Source: an uncultured Oscillospiraceae bacterium
GTDB lineage: Bacteria > Bacillota > Clostridia > Oscillospirales > Oscillospiraceae
Direction of reading: 5' to 3'
Assembly (NCBI GenBank): GCA_910587255.1
Contig: CAJUKT010000102.1
Location: 114,463 to 178,462, forward strand
Length of the DNA stretch: 64,000 nt
Both the position numbers and the translations under genes were made by a program. Shown in pieces: positions 42,546 through 52,900 of this stretch. The stretch's first letter is position 1. The number at the start of each line of letters is the position of its first letter. The notes below the pieces were generated by a model. That model searched no databases. It had not been told where the DNA came from and saw nothing but the letters and a program-made list of their open reading frames with translations.

Positions 42546-45299
42546 TTATTCGTCCATATCGAAGGGGGGGACACCCCGCTCCTGGGGAAGGGCGTCCCCC
42601 TCAAAGGGGAGCTCGTCGGGCACGGCAGCCACCATGTTCTGCCTGTACTGCATCTCCGCCCACTGCTCCTTGGTGATGAGCAGCTGCCGGGGCTTGGAGC
42701 CCTCGAAGGGGCCCACCACACCCTTTTCCTCCATCTGGTCCACCAGCCGGGCGGCCCGGCCATAGCCCAGCTTCAGCCTGCGCTGGAGCATGGACACGCT
42801 GGCCTGCCCCACCTCCAGCACCACGTCGATGGCCGCAGGGAGCAGCTCGTCGTAGTCGTCCCCGCCTGCCGGGTCGGAGCCGCCCACGCCCTTGTCCGCC
42901 TTGCTCTTGTCCTCGGCGTTCTTCTCGATCTCGTGCATCACCTGCTCATCGTACTGGGCGGACGCCCCCTCCTTGATGAAGTCCACCACGTTGGCCACCT
43001 CCTCCTCGGTGATGAAGCAGCCCTGAACCCGGAGCTTGTCCTGTCCCAGGGGGGCGTACAGCATATCCCCCTTGCCCACCAGCTTTTCCGCGCCGGTGGT
43101 GTCCAGAATGATGCGGGACTCCAGGCTGGAGGCCACCGCAAAGGCGATGCGGCTGGGGATGTTGGCCTTCATCAGGCCGGTGATCACATCGGCACGGGGG
43201 CTCTGGGTGGCGATGACCAGGTGCATTCCCGAGGCGCGGCCCATCTGGGCCACCCGGCAGATGGACTCCTCCACCTCCTTGGCGGCCACCAGCATCAGGT
43301 CGGCCAGCTCGTCGATGACCACCACGATCTGGGGCATGGGCTCCAGGTCCTCCCGCTGGGCGGCGTGGTTGTTGTAGGACGCCAGATCCTTTGCCCCCAC
43401 CTCGGAGAACTTCTGGTAGCGCTTCATCATCTCGCTCACCGCCCACTGCAATGCTCCTGCGGCCTTTTTCGGGTCGGTGACCACCGGGATGAGCAGGTGG
43501 GGAATGCCGTTGTAGACGCTCAGCTCTACCATCTTGGGGTCCACCATAATCAGCCGGACCTCCTCCGGGGCGGCCTTGTACAGCAGGGAGATGATGAGGG
43601 AGTTGGTGCATACCGATTTGCCTGAGCCGGTGGTGCCGGCGATGAGCATGTGGGGCAGACGGGCGATATTGCCCACGATGGGCTGGCCGCTGATATCCTT
43701 GCCCACGGCGAAGGACACCTTGGAGGGGCTGTCGGTAAAGGCCCGGGAGCCCAGCACATCCCGGATGCACACCGGGCTCACCACCCGGTTTGGCACCTCA
43801 ATGCCCACGGTGGAGATTTTATCGGGTATCGGGGCCACGCGGACGGCGGACGCCCCAAGGGCCAGGGCGATATCGCCGGACAGGTTGGTGATCTTGTTCA
43901 GCTTCACCCCCTGGTCCAGCTCCAGCTCATACCGGGTGACGGCGGGGCCCCGGATGACGTTGACGATGCGGGCGCTGACGCCGAAGGACTGGAGCGCGTC
44001 CTGAAGCCGCTGCTGGTTGGCGTGCAGCTCCCCCTCTGCGGCGGAGGCGTTCCCCCCTCCCCCCTGGTTGAGCAGGGTCACGGGGGGGTAGCGGTAGGCG
44101 GGGGAATCCTGCTCCATGCCCGCCTCGATCTCCCGGGCCATCTCCTCCCGGACCTGGGCCTGCTCCTCTTCCTTGGACCGCTTCTGGGGGGCAGGCTCCC
44201 GGATGACGGGCGGGGGCACCGGGTCCTCCTGGGCCGCCGGCACAGAAGGCGCTTCCTCCCGGATGGGGGTGGGCGCCGCCGGGGCCACCAGGTCGTCCAT
44301 GGCCGGGGGCGGGGCCACCGGGGAGGGCCTGGGGGTGCGGGGGGGCTCCTTCATGGGGCGCAGCTCCGCCACATCCTCATACTCCGGGGGCTCCTCCTCC
44401 AGGCTGGGGGGCCTGTCCCCCTGGCCGGGCAGCGCCACCCCGGCTACCTTGTCAAAGAAGGATTTCTTACGCACGGTGGTCACCGGGGTGGTGGGCCTTT
44501 GGGCCAACAGCGGGCCGTCGTCCACGGGAATATCGATGGCGGCGTTTTTGCGCCGGGCGGCGGGCTCCGGCTCCGCCCGGGCGGGCCTGCGGGGGCGCTC
44601 CTCGGGCTCGGGGTAGTCGTCCGGGTCATATTCCGCCCGCTGCTCCCGGCGCTGCTTCAGATAGTCCAGAACATCCGCCGGGGTAAGGCGCAACGCGCAC
44701 AGCGCCGCCGCCGCAGTGAGCAGCAGCAGCACCGCCACAGCCCCCACGGTGGTAAAGGCGAAGCGGAAGGCCATGGCCAGCGTACCGCTCACCACGCCGC
44801 CGCAGGCCACTGCCTTGCCGTCCGTCCAAAGCTGTCCAAAGAGCTCCCAGCCCCACTGGTACTCCCCCCTGCTCAGCAGCAGGTGGAGCAGCGCCCCGGC
44901 AAACACCGGCAGGCATACCGCCCCCGCCACCCGCAGCCGGACGGGGCGGCCCCGGTGGAAGACGAGGATGACGGCGGCGGCCAGCAGCATGGGCGGGGCC
45001 AGATAAAACCCGTAGCCGCACAGCCCCTTGAGCAGGTCGCAGAACAGGGCGATCACCGCCCCCTCCTCTGTTTTGAAGTAGCCGATGGCCCCAAACAGGG
45101 CCAGCAGGAAGCACACTCCACCCCCCACCTCCCGGCGGTAGGGCTTTTTCTGGGGGGCGGACCTGCGGGAGCGGCCCTTGGACTGGGTTCCTGATCTGGA
45201 CGCGGCGCGCTTGCCGCCGCTTTTGGACGGATTGGACGCGGAGCGGCCCTTGGAACCGCCGCCGTTCGTCGCAGAATTTCTCTTTTGTGTGGAAGCCAT
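42546..45299 (-). CDS. ftsK: DNA translocase FtsK/SpoIIIE
   Basis: A 917-residue hexameric DNA pump that clears chromosomes from division and sporulation septa. Residues 1-50 are basic and low complexity; four membrane segments follow at about 60-190. A Pro/Glu-rich linker of about 200 residues leads to the motor: Walker A in GTTGSGKSV near residue 550, the Walker B region PQIVVVIDELADLMLVA, and MHLVIATQSPRADVITG. A C-terminal winged-helix gamma domain (about 840-900; VLEVGQASVSMLQRRLKLGYGRAARLVDQME) reads orientation sequences. GGAGG precedes the ATG. Confidence 0.97.
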   Translation of the reverse strand: MASTQKRNSATNGGGSKGRSASNPSKSGGKRAASRSGTQSKGRSRRSAPQKKPYRREVGGGVCFLLALFGAIGYFKTEEGAVIALFCDLLKGLCGYGFYLAPPMLLAAAVILVFHRGRPVRLRVAGAVCLPVFAGALLHLLLSRGEYQWGWELFGQLWTDGKAVACGGVVSGTLAMAFRFAFTTVGAVAVLLLLTAAAALCALRLTPADVLDYLKQRREQRAEYDPDDYPEPEERPRRPARAEPEPAARRKNAAIDIPVDDGPLLAQRPTTPVTTVRKKSFFDKVAGVALPGQGDRPPSLEEEPPEYEDVAELRPMKEPPRTPRPSPVAPPPAMDDLVAPAAPTPIREEAPSVPAAQEDPVPPPVIREPAPQKRSKEEEQAQVREEMAREIEAGMEQDSPAYRYPPVTLLNQGGGGNASAAEGELHANQQRLQDALQSFGVSARIVNVIRGPAVTRYELELDQGVKLNKITNLSGDIALALGASAVRVAPIPDKISTVGIEVPNRVVSPVCIRDVLGSRAFTDSPSKVSFAVGKDISGQPIVGNIARLPHMLIAGTTGSGKSVCTNSLIISLLYKAAPEEVRLIMVDPKMVELSVYNGIPHLLIPVVTDPKKAAGALQWAVSEMMKRYQKFSEVGAKDLASYNNHAAQREDLEPMPQIVVVIDELADLMLVAAKEVEESICRVAQMGRASGMHLVIATQSPRADVITGLMKANIPSRIAFAVASSLESRIILDTTGAEKLVGKGDMLYAPLGQDKLRVQGCFITEEEVANVVDFIKEGASAQYDEQVMHEIEKNAEDKSKADKGVGGSDPAGGDDYDELLPAAIDVVLEVGQASVSMLQRRLKLGYGRAARLVDQMEEKGVVGPFEGSKPRQLLITKEQWAEMQYRQNMVAAVPDELPFEGDALPQERGVPPFDMDE

Positions 45300-45320
45300 G
45301 GGGTAAACCTCCTGTGTATG

Positions 45321-46178
45321 TTACGCTGCGGGGAACAGGATGGGAAGAAGGAATCTGGCGGCCAGGGAGACGGTCCCGGCGATCCAGCAGTAGTAGGCGA
45401 ACATGCCGAATTTGCCCTTGCTGGCCAGCAGCTTCACCAGGGAGATGGAGAAGTAGCCCACCACCCCGGCCACCGCCATGCCCGTCAGGTACATGGGCAG
45501 CAGGTTCATGTCGATCTCCCCCGCGCCCGCCACCTTGACCACCTTCAGCAGGGTGGCCCCCAGCACGGCAGGCAGGGACAGCAGGAAGGAAAAGCGCACG
45601 GCGAAGTTGCGCTCAAAGCCCAGGGCCATCCCGGCGGAGATGGTGGTGCCGGAGCGGGACAGGCCGGGGATGGTGGCCGCCCCCTGGGCCAGCCCCACCA
45701 GCAGCACATCCTTCACTGTGGCGGTACGGCCGTTTTTCCGCCCGCCGCCGCAGCGGTCGGACAGGAACAGGATGCAGCCGGTGACCAGCAGCATGACGGA
45801 CACAAACACCGGGCTTGCCCCCAGCTCCTCCACAAAATCCTCGATGGGCAGCACCAAAAACAGGGGCAGGGTGCCCAGAACCAGCAGCAGCACCAGCCGC
45901 CGTGCCTCGGGGGGATTGCCCCGCTCCCGTCCGCCCGGACGGGAAAACAGCGCGGCGGCGCCCCGGAAGAACTCCACAATCATGTCTATGATATCGCCCC
46001 GGTACACCACGCACACCGCCAGCAGCGTGGCGAAGTGGAGCAAAATATTATACAGGGCGTCCGGCTCCTCCATCCCAAAGAAGTATTGCAGCAGGGACAG
46101 GTGCCCCGAGCTGGAGATGGGCAGAAATTCCGCCACCCCCTGCACTAGTCCCAGGACGATTGCCATCCAAAATTCCAA
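45321..46178 (-). CDS. uppP: undecaprenyl-diphosphatase
   Basis: A 285-residue membrane phosphatase recycling undecaprenyl diphosphate for wall synthesis; it can confer bacitracin tolerance. Family motifs are ISSSGHL near residue 25 with the GLVQGVAEFLP run before it, and LAQGAATIPGLSRSGTTI for the active site. The start is probably a TTG at 46178, six bases after GAGGTG; the next ATG lies too far from the RBS. It is 21 bases upstream of ftsK on the same strand and may be co-transcribed. Confidence 0.95.
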   Translation of the reverse strand: MEFWMAIVLGLVQGVAEFLPISSSGHLSLLQYFFGMEEPDALYNILLHFATLLAVCVVYRGDIIDMIVEFFRGAAALFSRPGGRERGNPPEARRLVLLLVLGTLPLFLVLPIEDFVEELGASPVFVSVMLLVTGCILFLSDRCGGGRKNGRTATVKDVLLVGLAQGAATIPGLSRSGTTISAGMALGFERNFAVRFSFLLSLPAVLGATLLKVVKVAGAGEIDMNLLPMYLTGMAVAGVVGYFSISLVKLLASKGKFGMFAYYCWIAGTVSLAARFLLPILFPAA

Positions 46179-46294
46179 TGTATTCACCTCATTCTCAGAA
46201 CTGCCGCAGGCGCGGCACATGGTCGGTTTATTATATTATCACACTTCGCCGCAAAATTCCAGTGCCAATCGAAAAAGGCCGCCCTGCCCCCGCC

Positions 46295-46324
46295 TTGCGC
46301 TCCCCTCCGTGGCTGTGATATACT
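46295..46324 (+). promoter_or_regulatory. promoter of the membrane-anchored hypothetical gene
   Basis: TTGCGC (46295-46300), 18-base spacer, TATACT (46319-46324). Confidence 0.55.
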
Positions 46325-46346
46325 GTTGAAAAAAGGAGGTGCGTCC

Positions 46347-46913
46347 ATGGCAAGGAAGGATTCCCGGCGGCGCCTGCTCTTGGCCGCAGCGGCTTTGCTG
46401 CTGTGCGCGGCGGCGGTATTTTTGCTGCTCTGGCTCAATCCTAACCGGGTTTACACCTATCAGGCCCAAACCGCGTCCGCCGCCCAGGCCGCCGAAACCT
46501 GCCCCTTCGCCCTCATCACCCGGCAGGAATTCCAGCTGGCCGCGGAGCTTTTGGCCAATGAGAACGTGACAGCCTTCTATCCCAATCCCGGCCAAGTAGA
46601 TCCACCCGCCCACGAGCTGCCTGTGGGCCTTGTGGATGCCGAAGCCCTCCGGATCGGCGGACAGCGCGCCCGCGTGACCAGCCTGTCCGTCTTCGGCCTG
46701 ATGATCTGTGTGGACTATTCCACCCCCGTGCCGGATGACCGTACCCCGTGCAGCCGCTGCATCCTGGCCATCTCCCACGATGGGACCATAACAAAAACCT
46801 CCTCCCTCTACGAAAACGGGGAGGCCGTCTACACTGTGGAAAACACGGATAATACCGATTTTATCATCAGCCGCGCCTCCCGCGACCTGCTGTATTTCCT
46901 CCATGGGAACTGA
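46347..46913 (+). CDS. membrane-anchored hypothetical protein
   Basis: A 188-residue protein with an N-terminal anchor (LLLAAAALLLCAAAVFLLLWL, about 9-29) and an extracellular alpha/beta-looking domain with a C-x-x-C pair (PCSRCILAISHDG). I recognise no family. AGGAGG precedes the ATG at 46347; an earlier in-frame ATG at 46326 lies before the RBS. It is followed by a strong terminator. Confidence 0.7.
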   Translation: MARKDSRRRLLLAAAALLLCAAAVFLLLWLNPNRVYTYQAQTASAAQAAETCPFALITRQEFQLAAELLANENVTAFYPNPGQVDPPAHELPVGLVDAEALRIGGQRARVTSLSVFGLMICVDYSTPVPDDRTPCSRCILAISHDGTITKTSSLYENGEAVYTVENTDNTDFIISRASRDLLYFLHGN

Positions 46914-46916
46914 TCT

Positions 46917-46978
46917 TGGCCGGGGAATTTTATTGTGCATTTTGATGCCGGTAAAATTCCCCGGTTTTCTTGCTTTTT
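46917..46978 (+). terminator. terminator with 13-bp stem
   Basis: CCGGGGAATTTTA (46920-46932) pairs perfectly with 46952-46964, followed by TTTTCTTGCTTTTT. Confidence 0.9.
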
Positions 46979-46998
46979 GTGTGATAATTTGCTACACT
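46970..46998 (+). promoter_or_regulatory. promoter of the aconitase-family gene
   Basis: TTGCTT (46970-46975), 17-base spacer, TACACT (46993-46998). The -35 is part of the preceding terminator's T-tract. Confidence 0.65.
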
Positions 46999-47030
46999 AA
47001 AGCAAATCATCCCACGGGAGGAACTGCAAT

Positions 47031-49262
47031 ATGATTACCGTTCAAACCACCCCTGTCCGCTGGCAAAACGGCCGCTTCACCCCCTCCGCCGCCCCCCAGG
47101 GCCGGGAGGGCACCATGGCCCACGCCATCCTTATGGCCCACAATACCTCTGATCGCCCGGACCGCCTGTCCATCCGCTTCGACGCCATGGCCTCCCATGA
47201 TATCACCTATGTGGGCATTATCCAGACCGCCCGGGCCTCCGGCATGGAAGAATTCCCCCTGCCCTATGTGCTCACCAACTGCCACAACTCCCTGTGCGCC
47301 GTGGGCGGCACCATCAATGAGGACGACCACGTGTTCGGCCTGTCCGCCGCTCAAAAGTACGGCGGCGAGTTCGTCCCCGCCCACCAGGCGGTCATCCATT
47401 CCTACATGCGGGAGCGCTACGCCGCTCCCGGCAGGATGATTCTGGGCTCCGATTCCCATACCCGATACGGGGCTTACGGCTGTATGGCCATCGGCGAGGG
47501 CGGCCCCGAGCTGGCCCGGCAGCTGCTGCGCAAGACCTACGACATCGCCTACCCCAAGATCATCGCCGTCTACCTCACCGGCGCGCCCCGACCGGGAGTG
47601 GGGCCCCAGGACGTGGCTCTGGCCCTGGTGGGGGCCACCTTTAAAACCGGCGCGGTGAAAAATGCTGTGCTGGAGTTCTTCGGCCCCGGCGTGGCGAACC
47701 TGTCCATGGACTACCGTTCGGGCATTGACGTGATGACCACCGAGACCACCTGCCTGTCCTCCGTCTGGCAGACCGACGCGCACACCAAAACCGCCCTCGC
47801 CCTGCTGGGCCGGGGGGACAGCTACCGGGAGATGGCCCCGGCGGAGGGCGCGTATTACGACGGGGTGGTCACCATAGAGCTGGACCGGATCGAGCCCATG
47901 ATCGCCCTGCCCTTCCACCCCTCCAACGCCTGCACCATCCGGGAATTTAAGGCCAACATGTCCGATCTGCTCCATCAGGTGGACGTGGACGCGGCGGAGC
48001 AGCTGGGGGTGAAAAACGCGCCCTCTCTGGTGAAAAAAATCGTAGGCGGCCAATTCCTGGTGGACCAGGGGGTCATCGCCGGGTGCTCCGGCGGCGCCTA
48101 TCAGAATTTGAAGCGGGCGGCTGAGATTTTGACGGGCTGCTCCACCGGCTCCGGGGCCTTCTGGCTGTCCTGCTACCCCGGCTCCATGCCCATTAACCTG
48201 GAGCTGACCAAAAACGGGTACATCGCCCAGCTCATGGCGGCGGGGGCGTCCATCCGCTCCTGCTTCTGCGGGCCCTGCTTCGGCGCGGGGGATGTGCCCG
48301 CCAACGGGGCTTTCTCTATCCGCCACTCCACCCGCAACTTCCCCAACCGGGAGGGCTCCAAGCCCGGGGACGGCCAGATCTCCTACGTGGCCCTCATGGA
48401 CGCCCGGTCCATCGCCGCCACCGCCCGGATGGGCGGCGTGCTCACCGGGGCGGACGAGCTGCCTGACGTGCCCGCAGACCGGGCCGATGAGCAGTGGAGC
48501 TACGACGATTCCGCATACCAATCCCGGGTCTACTTCGGCGTCGGGAAGCCCCAGCACGAGGCCGGGCTGGTGTTCGGCCCCAACATCGCCGACTGGCCGG
48601 AGCAGATCCCCCTGCCGGAAAACCTGTTGCTCACCTGCTGCGCCGCCATCTACGACCCGGTGACCACCACCGATGAGCTCATCCCCTCCGGGGAGACCTC
48701 CTCCTACCGCTCCAACCCCCTGCGGCTGGCCGAGTTCGCCCTGTCCCGGAAGGACCCCCAGTACGTCCCCCGTGCCAAGGCAGTCCAAGCGGTGGAGCAG
48801 CTGCGCCGCACCAATCCGAAGGCCCCCGAGGTCGAGGGGGCCCTGGATGGCTATGACCCGGCCCGCACCGGGCTGGGCTCCCTGGTGATGGCCCTGAAGC
48901 CCGGCGACGGCTCGGCGAGAGAGCAGGCCGCCTCCTGCCAGCGGGTGCTGGGGGGCTGCGCCAACGTGGCGGAGGAGTATGCCACCAAGCGCTACCGTTC
49001 CAACGTGGTCAACTGGGGGATGCTGCCCTTTGTGGCCGGGGATTTGCGGGCGCTGAACCTCCAGCCCGGAGACCAGGTGCACCTGCCCGGCATCCGCGCC
49101 CTGCTGGAGGGAGATGGCGAGGAAATCGCCGCCACCGTCATCCAGAATGGGGCCAACGGCCCCGCCGCCCAGGCTGTGACCCTCACCCTCCCCGGCCTGA
49201 CAAGGGAGGAGCGGGACATTATCCTCGCCGGCTGCCTCATCAACTACTACGCGGAGGGCTGA
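47031..49262 (+). CDS. aconitase-family hydratase (YbhJ-like)
   Basis: A 743-residue member of the aconitase superfamily. It has GSDSHTRYGAYGCMAIGEGG (substrate and cluster region), IAGCSGGAYQN and SCFCGPCFGAGD, whose cysteines can bind a 4Fe-4S cluster, and a C-terminal swivel-like domain (YRSNVVNWGMLPFV). The overall sequence differs from AcnA/AcnB and from leuC/hacA types and is closer to the uncharacterised YbhJ-type hydratases. The reaction would be a dehydration-hydration of a tricarboxylic-like acid. No citrate synthase or isocitrate dehydrogenase is adjacent. GGAGG precedes the ATG. Confidence 0.85.
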   Translation: MITVQTTPVRWQNGRFTPSAAPQGREGTMAHAILMAHNTSDRPDRLSIRFDAMASHDITYVGIIQTARASGMEEFPLPYVLTNCHNSLCAVGGTINEDDHVFGLSAAQKYGGEFVPAHQAVIHSYMRERYAAPGRMILGSDSHTRYGAYGCMAIGEGGPELARQLLRKTYDIAYPKIIAVYLTGAPRPGVGPQDVALALVGATFKTGAVKNAVLEFFGPGVANLSMDYRSGIDVMTTETTCLSSVWQTDAHTKTALALLGRGDSYREMAPAEGAYYDGVVTIELDRIEPMIALPFHPSNACTIREFKANMSDLLHQVDVDAAEQLGVKNAPSLVKKIVGGQFLVDQGVIAGCSGGAYQNLKRAAEILTGCSTGSGAFWLSCYPGSMPINLELTKNGYIAQLMAAGASIRSCFCGPCFGAGDVPANGAFSIRHSTRNFPNREGSKPGDGQISYVALMDARSIAATARMGGVLTGADELPDVPADRADEQWSYDDSAYQSRVYFGVGKPQHEAGLVFGPNIADWPEQIPLPENLLLTCCAAIYDPVTTTDELIPSGETSSYRSNPLRLAEFALSRKDPQYVPRAKAVQAVEQLRRTNPKAPEVEGALDGYDPARTGLGSLVMALKPGDGSAREQAASCQRVLGGCANVAEEYATKRYRSNVVNWGMLPFVAGDLRALNLQPGDQVHLPGIRALLEGDGEEIAATVIQNGANGPAAQAVTLTLPGLTREERDIILAGCLINYYAEG

Positions 49263-49264
49263 GC

Positions 49265-49792
49265 ATGGAACTTGACCTGTATATCCCCAAGCTGGACGAC
49301 CTCTGGTTTTACCAGCAGATGATGGCCGACCCCGCCACTATGTCCTACAACATAGGCTACGACCCCTGGCCCGGCTACCACCAGGACACGGGCTGCATTG
49401 ACTTCCCCCGGGAGGAGTGGGAGGCGTGGTACGCCCAGTGGGTAGGCCGGGAGCCGGAGCGGTTCTACGCCTACATCCGGCACAGATCCGACGGGGAGTG
49501 GATCGGCGATGTCAACTTCCACCACACGCCGGACAAGGACTGGTGGGACATGGGCATCGTGATCTTCGCCCCCTGCCGGGGGCAGGGGTACGCCGCCCCC
49601 GCCCTGCGCCTGATGCTGGATCACGCCTTCCGGGTTTGCGGCGTCAGCCGCCTCCACAACTACTTCGAGACCACCCGGGAGGCCGCTTGGAAGGCCCATC
49701 TGGCGGCGGGCTTCCGGGACGCAGGCACGGTGGACGGCATCCGCCACCTGCTGCTCACCCGGGAGGAATACCTGGCCGCCCAAGGCGGCTAA
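49265..49792 (+). CDS. GNAT family N-acetyltransferase
   Basis: A 175-residue acetyltransferase. WIGDVNFHHTPDKDWWDMGIVIF leads to the acetyl-CoA loop PCRGQGYAAPALRLMLDHAF, with HNYFETTREAAWKAHLAAGFRDAG at the end. The start lies two bases after the aconitase stop and GGAGG lies inside the aconitase 3' end, so the two genes are coupled. Substrate unknown. Confidence 0.9.
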   Translation: MELDLYIPKLDDLWFYQQMMADPATMSYNIGYDPWPGYHQDTGCIDFPREEWEAWYAQWVGREPERFYAYIRHRSDGEWIGDVNFHHTPDKDWWDMGIVIFAPCRGQGYAAPALRLMLDHAFRVCGVSRLHNYFETTREAAWKAHLAAGFRDAGTVDGIRHLLLTREEYLAAQGG

Positions 49793-49838
49793 GCCGCCGG
49801 AAGCGCCCGGCGCACCCCCTGCAATCCCCTAATTCATT

Positions 49839-49880
49839 AAAAAGCGGCCAGCCGGTTCCCCGGCTGGCCGCTCTTTTTAG
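49839..49880 (+). terminator. bidirectional terminator between the acetyltransferase and SLH genes
   Basis: Thirteen-base-pair perfect stem (49843-49855 with 49860-49872), then CTTTTT on the plus strand and TTTAATG on the minus. Confidence 0.93.
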
Positions 49881-49908
49881 GTTTTTCCCTTCAGCCTCTC
49901 GCTGCCGC

Positions 49909-52900
49909 TCAGCTCATCTTCAGGAAGTTCTGGCAGTAACGGGTCAGCATGGCGGCCGCCTGATAGCGGATAGCCGTGCCGTTGGGGCTGAGCGTGGTGT
50001 TGGTGGTGCCGCTGATGATGCCGTTGCCCACGGCCCACTGCATGGCCTCCTTGGCGTAGCTCTGCACGTAGCCCCGGTCAGTAAACTGGCTCAGGTTGGA
50101 CAGATTGCCGTTGCCCAGGCCGCGGTAGTTGTTGTAGCGGTACAGGATGGCCGCCAGCTCCTGGCGGGTGACCGCCGTGCCGGGGTCAAAGATGCTGTTG
50201 GACCGCCCATTCACAATGTTGTTGTTGGAGGCCCAGGCCACAGCCGCGCTGTACCACTGGTTGGCGGGCACATCGCTGAACTTGGTCACGCCGGACACCG
50301 AGGGGCTGCCGGACAGACGGTACAGGATCAAAACGATCTGGGCGCGGGTCACATTGCCGTTGCCGTTGAAGGTGTACTTGTTGCCGAAGCCTTCCATCAT
50401 GCCGTGCTTGTAGACGAAGTTCACGTACTGCAGGTAGAAGTCGTTGGAGCCCACGTCCGTGAAGGGCAGGCCGGTCTCTACGGCGAAGCTGGGCGTGACG
50501 GTCGCGGTGGTAGCGCCTGCGGGCACGGTGAACACCCAGGTGTTCGTGCCGGTGTTGGTGGCGTTCACGCTGGTGCCGTTGTTGAAGTACACGCTCACGC
50601 CGGTGGCGCGGTAGCCCGCCCTGGGCACGGTGTACACGGTGATGGTGCTGCCCTGGGTCACATTGTTGGTGCCGCTGCTCACGGTGGCGGAGCCGTTGGT
50701 CGCGTTATTCACGTTGATGCTGACCTGGCCCCCGCCCACGCCGAAGTTGGGCGTGACGGTCACGGAAACCACGTTGTCGGGCACCTTGAAGGACCAGCTG
50801 TTGCCGGAGCCGCTGACCGCAATAGACGTGTTGTTGCTGCCCACGGCGGACACGCCCAGGGTGTAGTAGCCGCTGTTGGGGTTGGTGGTGATGGTCACGG
50901 TGTCGCCCGCCTTGGCGCGGACAATGCTGGCGCTGGCGTTGCCGTTGGCCACGTCCGTCACATAGATGGCAACCGTGCCGGTGGCGGTCTCCTTGGCCAG
51001 CTGGACCGTCCACAGGCTGCCCGTGGTGTCCGGGGTCATGGTAAAGTTGTTGCTGGCGCGGGTGAGCGTGGTATTGCCCTCGGCCTTGATATAGAAGGTA
51101 CGGGCCAGGCCGGTGACGTCGATGGAGTCGCTGGCCTTATAGCCGTTCAGCACCGTGATGACATCCTCATAGTTCTTGGGCTGGGGCTGGGTGTCGTTCA
51201 CCGCGGCCTGGAGGGTGGTGTAGTAGGCGATGGTACCGGCGGGCACGTGGGTGGTGTTCGGCGCGCCGCTCTTGCGCTCCAGCATCACCAGCGGGGCGGT
51301 CTGGTCGATCACGATGGTGCCCAGGCCGGTCCGACCGCTGTGGCTGATGGTAAACCCATCGCTGCTGTTTTGGTACACGTAGGTGTCATCCTGGCGCATA
51401 TAGGCATTGTTGCCATTGAGGTTGATCTGATTATTCAGGTCATTGCTGAACTTCACAACCACGCCGGTGCCGAACTCCTCGCCCAGGGTACCCAGGGCGC
51501 GGCCGGCCTGCACCTCAATCGCCGTGGCAGCATCGCTACCCTTACGCACCTCAACGCGGTAATACACGCTCAGGGCGGCGGTGAGGGTGCCGTTCTGGTT
51601 GTACTTGCTGGCGGTCACGTTCAGGTAGGGCACCAGCCAAACATCGGTATAGCCAGAGGACACAGGGTCCGTGGTGTACTGGTCCTTGGTGGGGCTGCCG
51701 CTGTAGTGGTTCTGCCACGCCTTGCGTTGGGCCTGGTCGCGCCAGTTCTGGACCTGGGAGCTGGTGATCCCGGCCTGGACGGCGTTCACCGCCTGCTTGA
51801 CGGCGGTGCTGTTCTTCCAGTTGAAGGAGGAGCCGGTGCCCTGGATCAGGTTGGCGACATACTGCTTGGTGGCCGCGTCGCCGGTGCCGGTATAGGTGGC
51901 CACCACCCCGCCATCATCGGCGGCCGAGGTGGTGAAGTTCTCGTCCATCACCCGCAGGCCGGAGCCGTTGAGGGTGTAGTAGGTGCTGCCGTCGAACAGG
52001 GTCAGCCGGGAGCCGTCGGCGTTGACGGTCAGGCCGCCGTCCAAGGTCTGGTTGCCGAAGTAGGTGCGCTTGTTCACGCTGTTGTAGTTCACCCACACCG
52101 GGATGATGACCTGCTTCTGGTTTTCGTCCACCAGGTCGGTCAGCAGGTTCAGCTGGAAGGTGGCGATGCCGCCGATGGGCTCCACCGCGCCGGACAGGGT
52201 AATCACATTGCCGTTCAGGGAGGCGGTGATATTGTGGTTCACATCGGTGCCAGTGGCCGTGCTCAGGCCGTTGATCTTGGTGACCACCTGGCTGGCGCCC
52301 TGGGTGGACAGAGTCACATTGCCGCCGCCCTGGGGCACATCGTAGCTGCCGCCCGCGTTATAGGTCTTGTTCTTGTTGGTGGTGTCCGTCCAGGTGGCCA
52401 CCGGGGTGCCCAGCGCCTTGTTGGGCAGCATGGGGATGGTGGTCACGCCATAGTAATTAAGCTCGCCCGCCTTGTTGGTGCCGCGCATGAAGGTGATGAC
52501 ACCACTGGGGCTGCTGGTGGTCGCCTGGCCCACGATGGTCAGCGTGCCGCCTTTGGTGGCCTGCTTGTACAGGCCGTCGGCCAGCTGGGCCGAGGTGTAG
52601 AAGGTGGTGACCTTGCTGCTGTCAGTGGCCTGATAAATCAGCGCCTCATTGCCGGAGTTGGCCAGGGCGTCGGCGGTGGGAGCGGTGCTCGTATAGGTGC
52701 CGCCCTTGATGCCGTGGCCCTTGTAGCCGTCCAGGCTCACAGCGCCAAAGGTGTTGCTGATCTCGGCGGCGATGTCCACCTTCAGGCTGGTGCCGTTGCT
52801 GGCGTTGACGCTGGTAATGCTGTTGCCGGTGCCGGCCACCTTAAAGGTGGTGTTGCCGGTGCCGTTCAGGTTCAGCGCGCCCAGCCTGGCGCTGGGGCCG

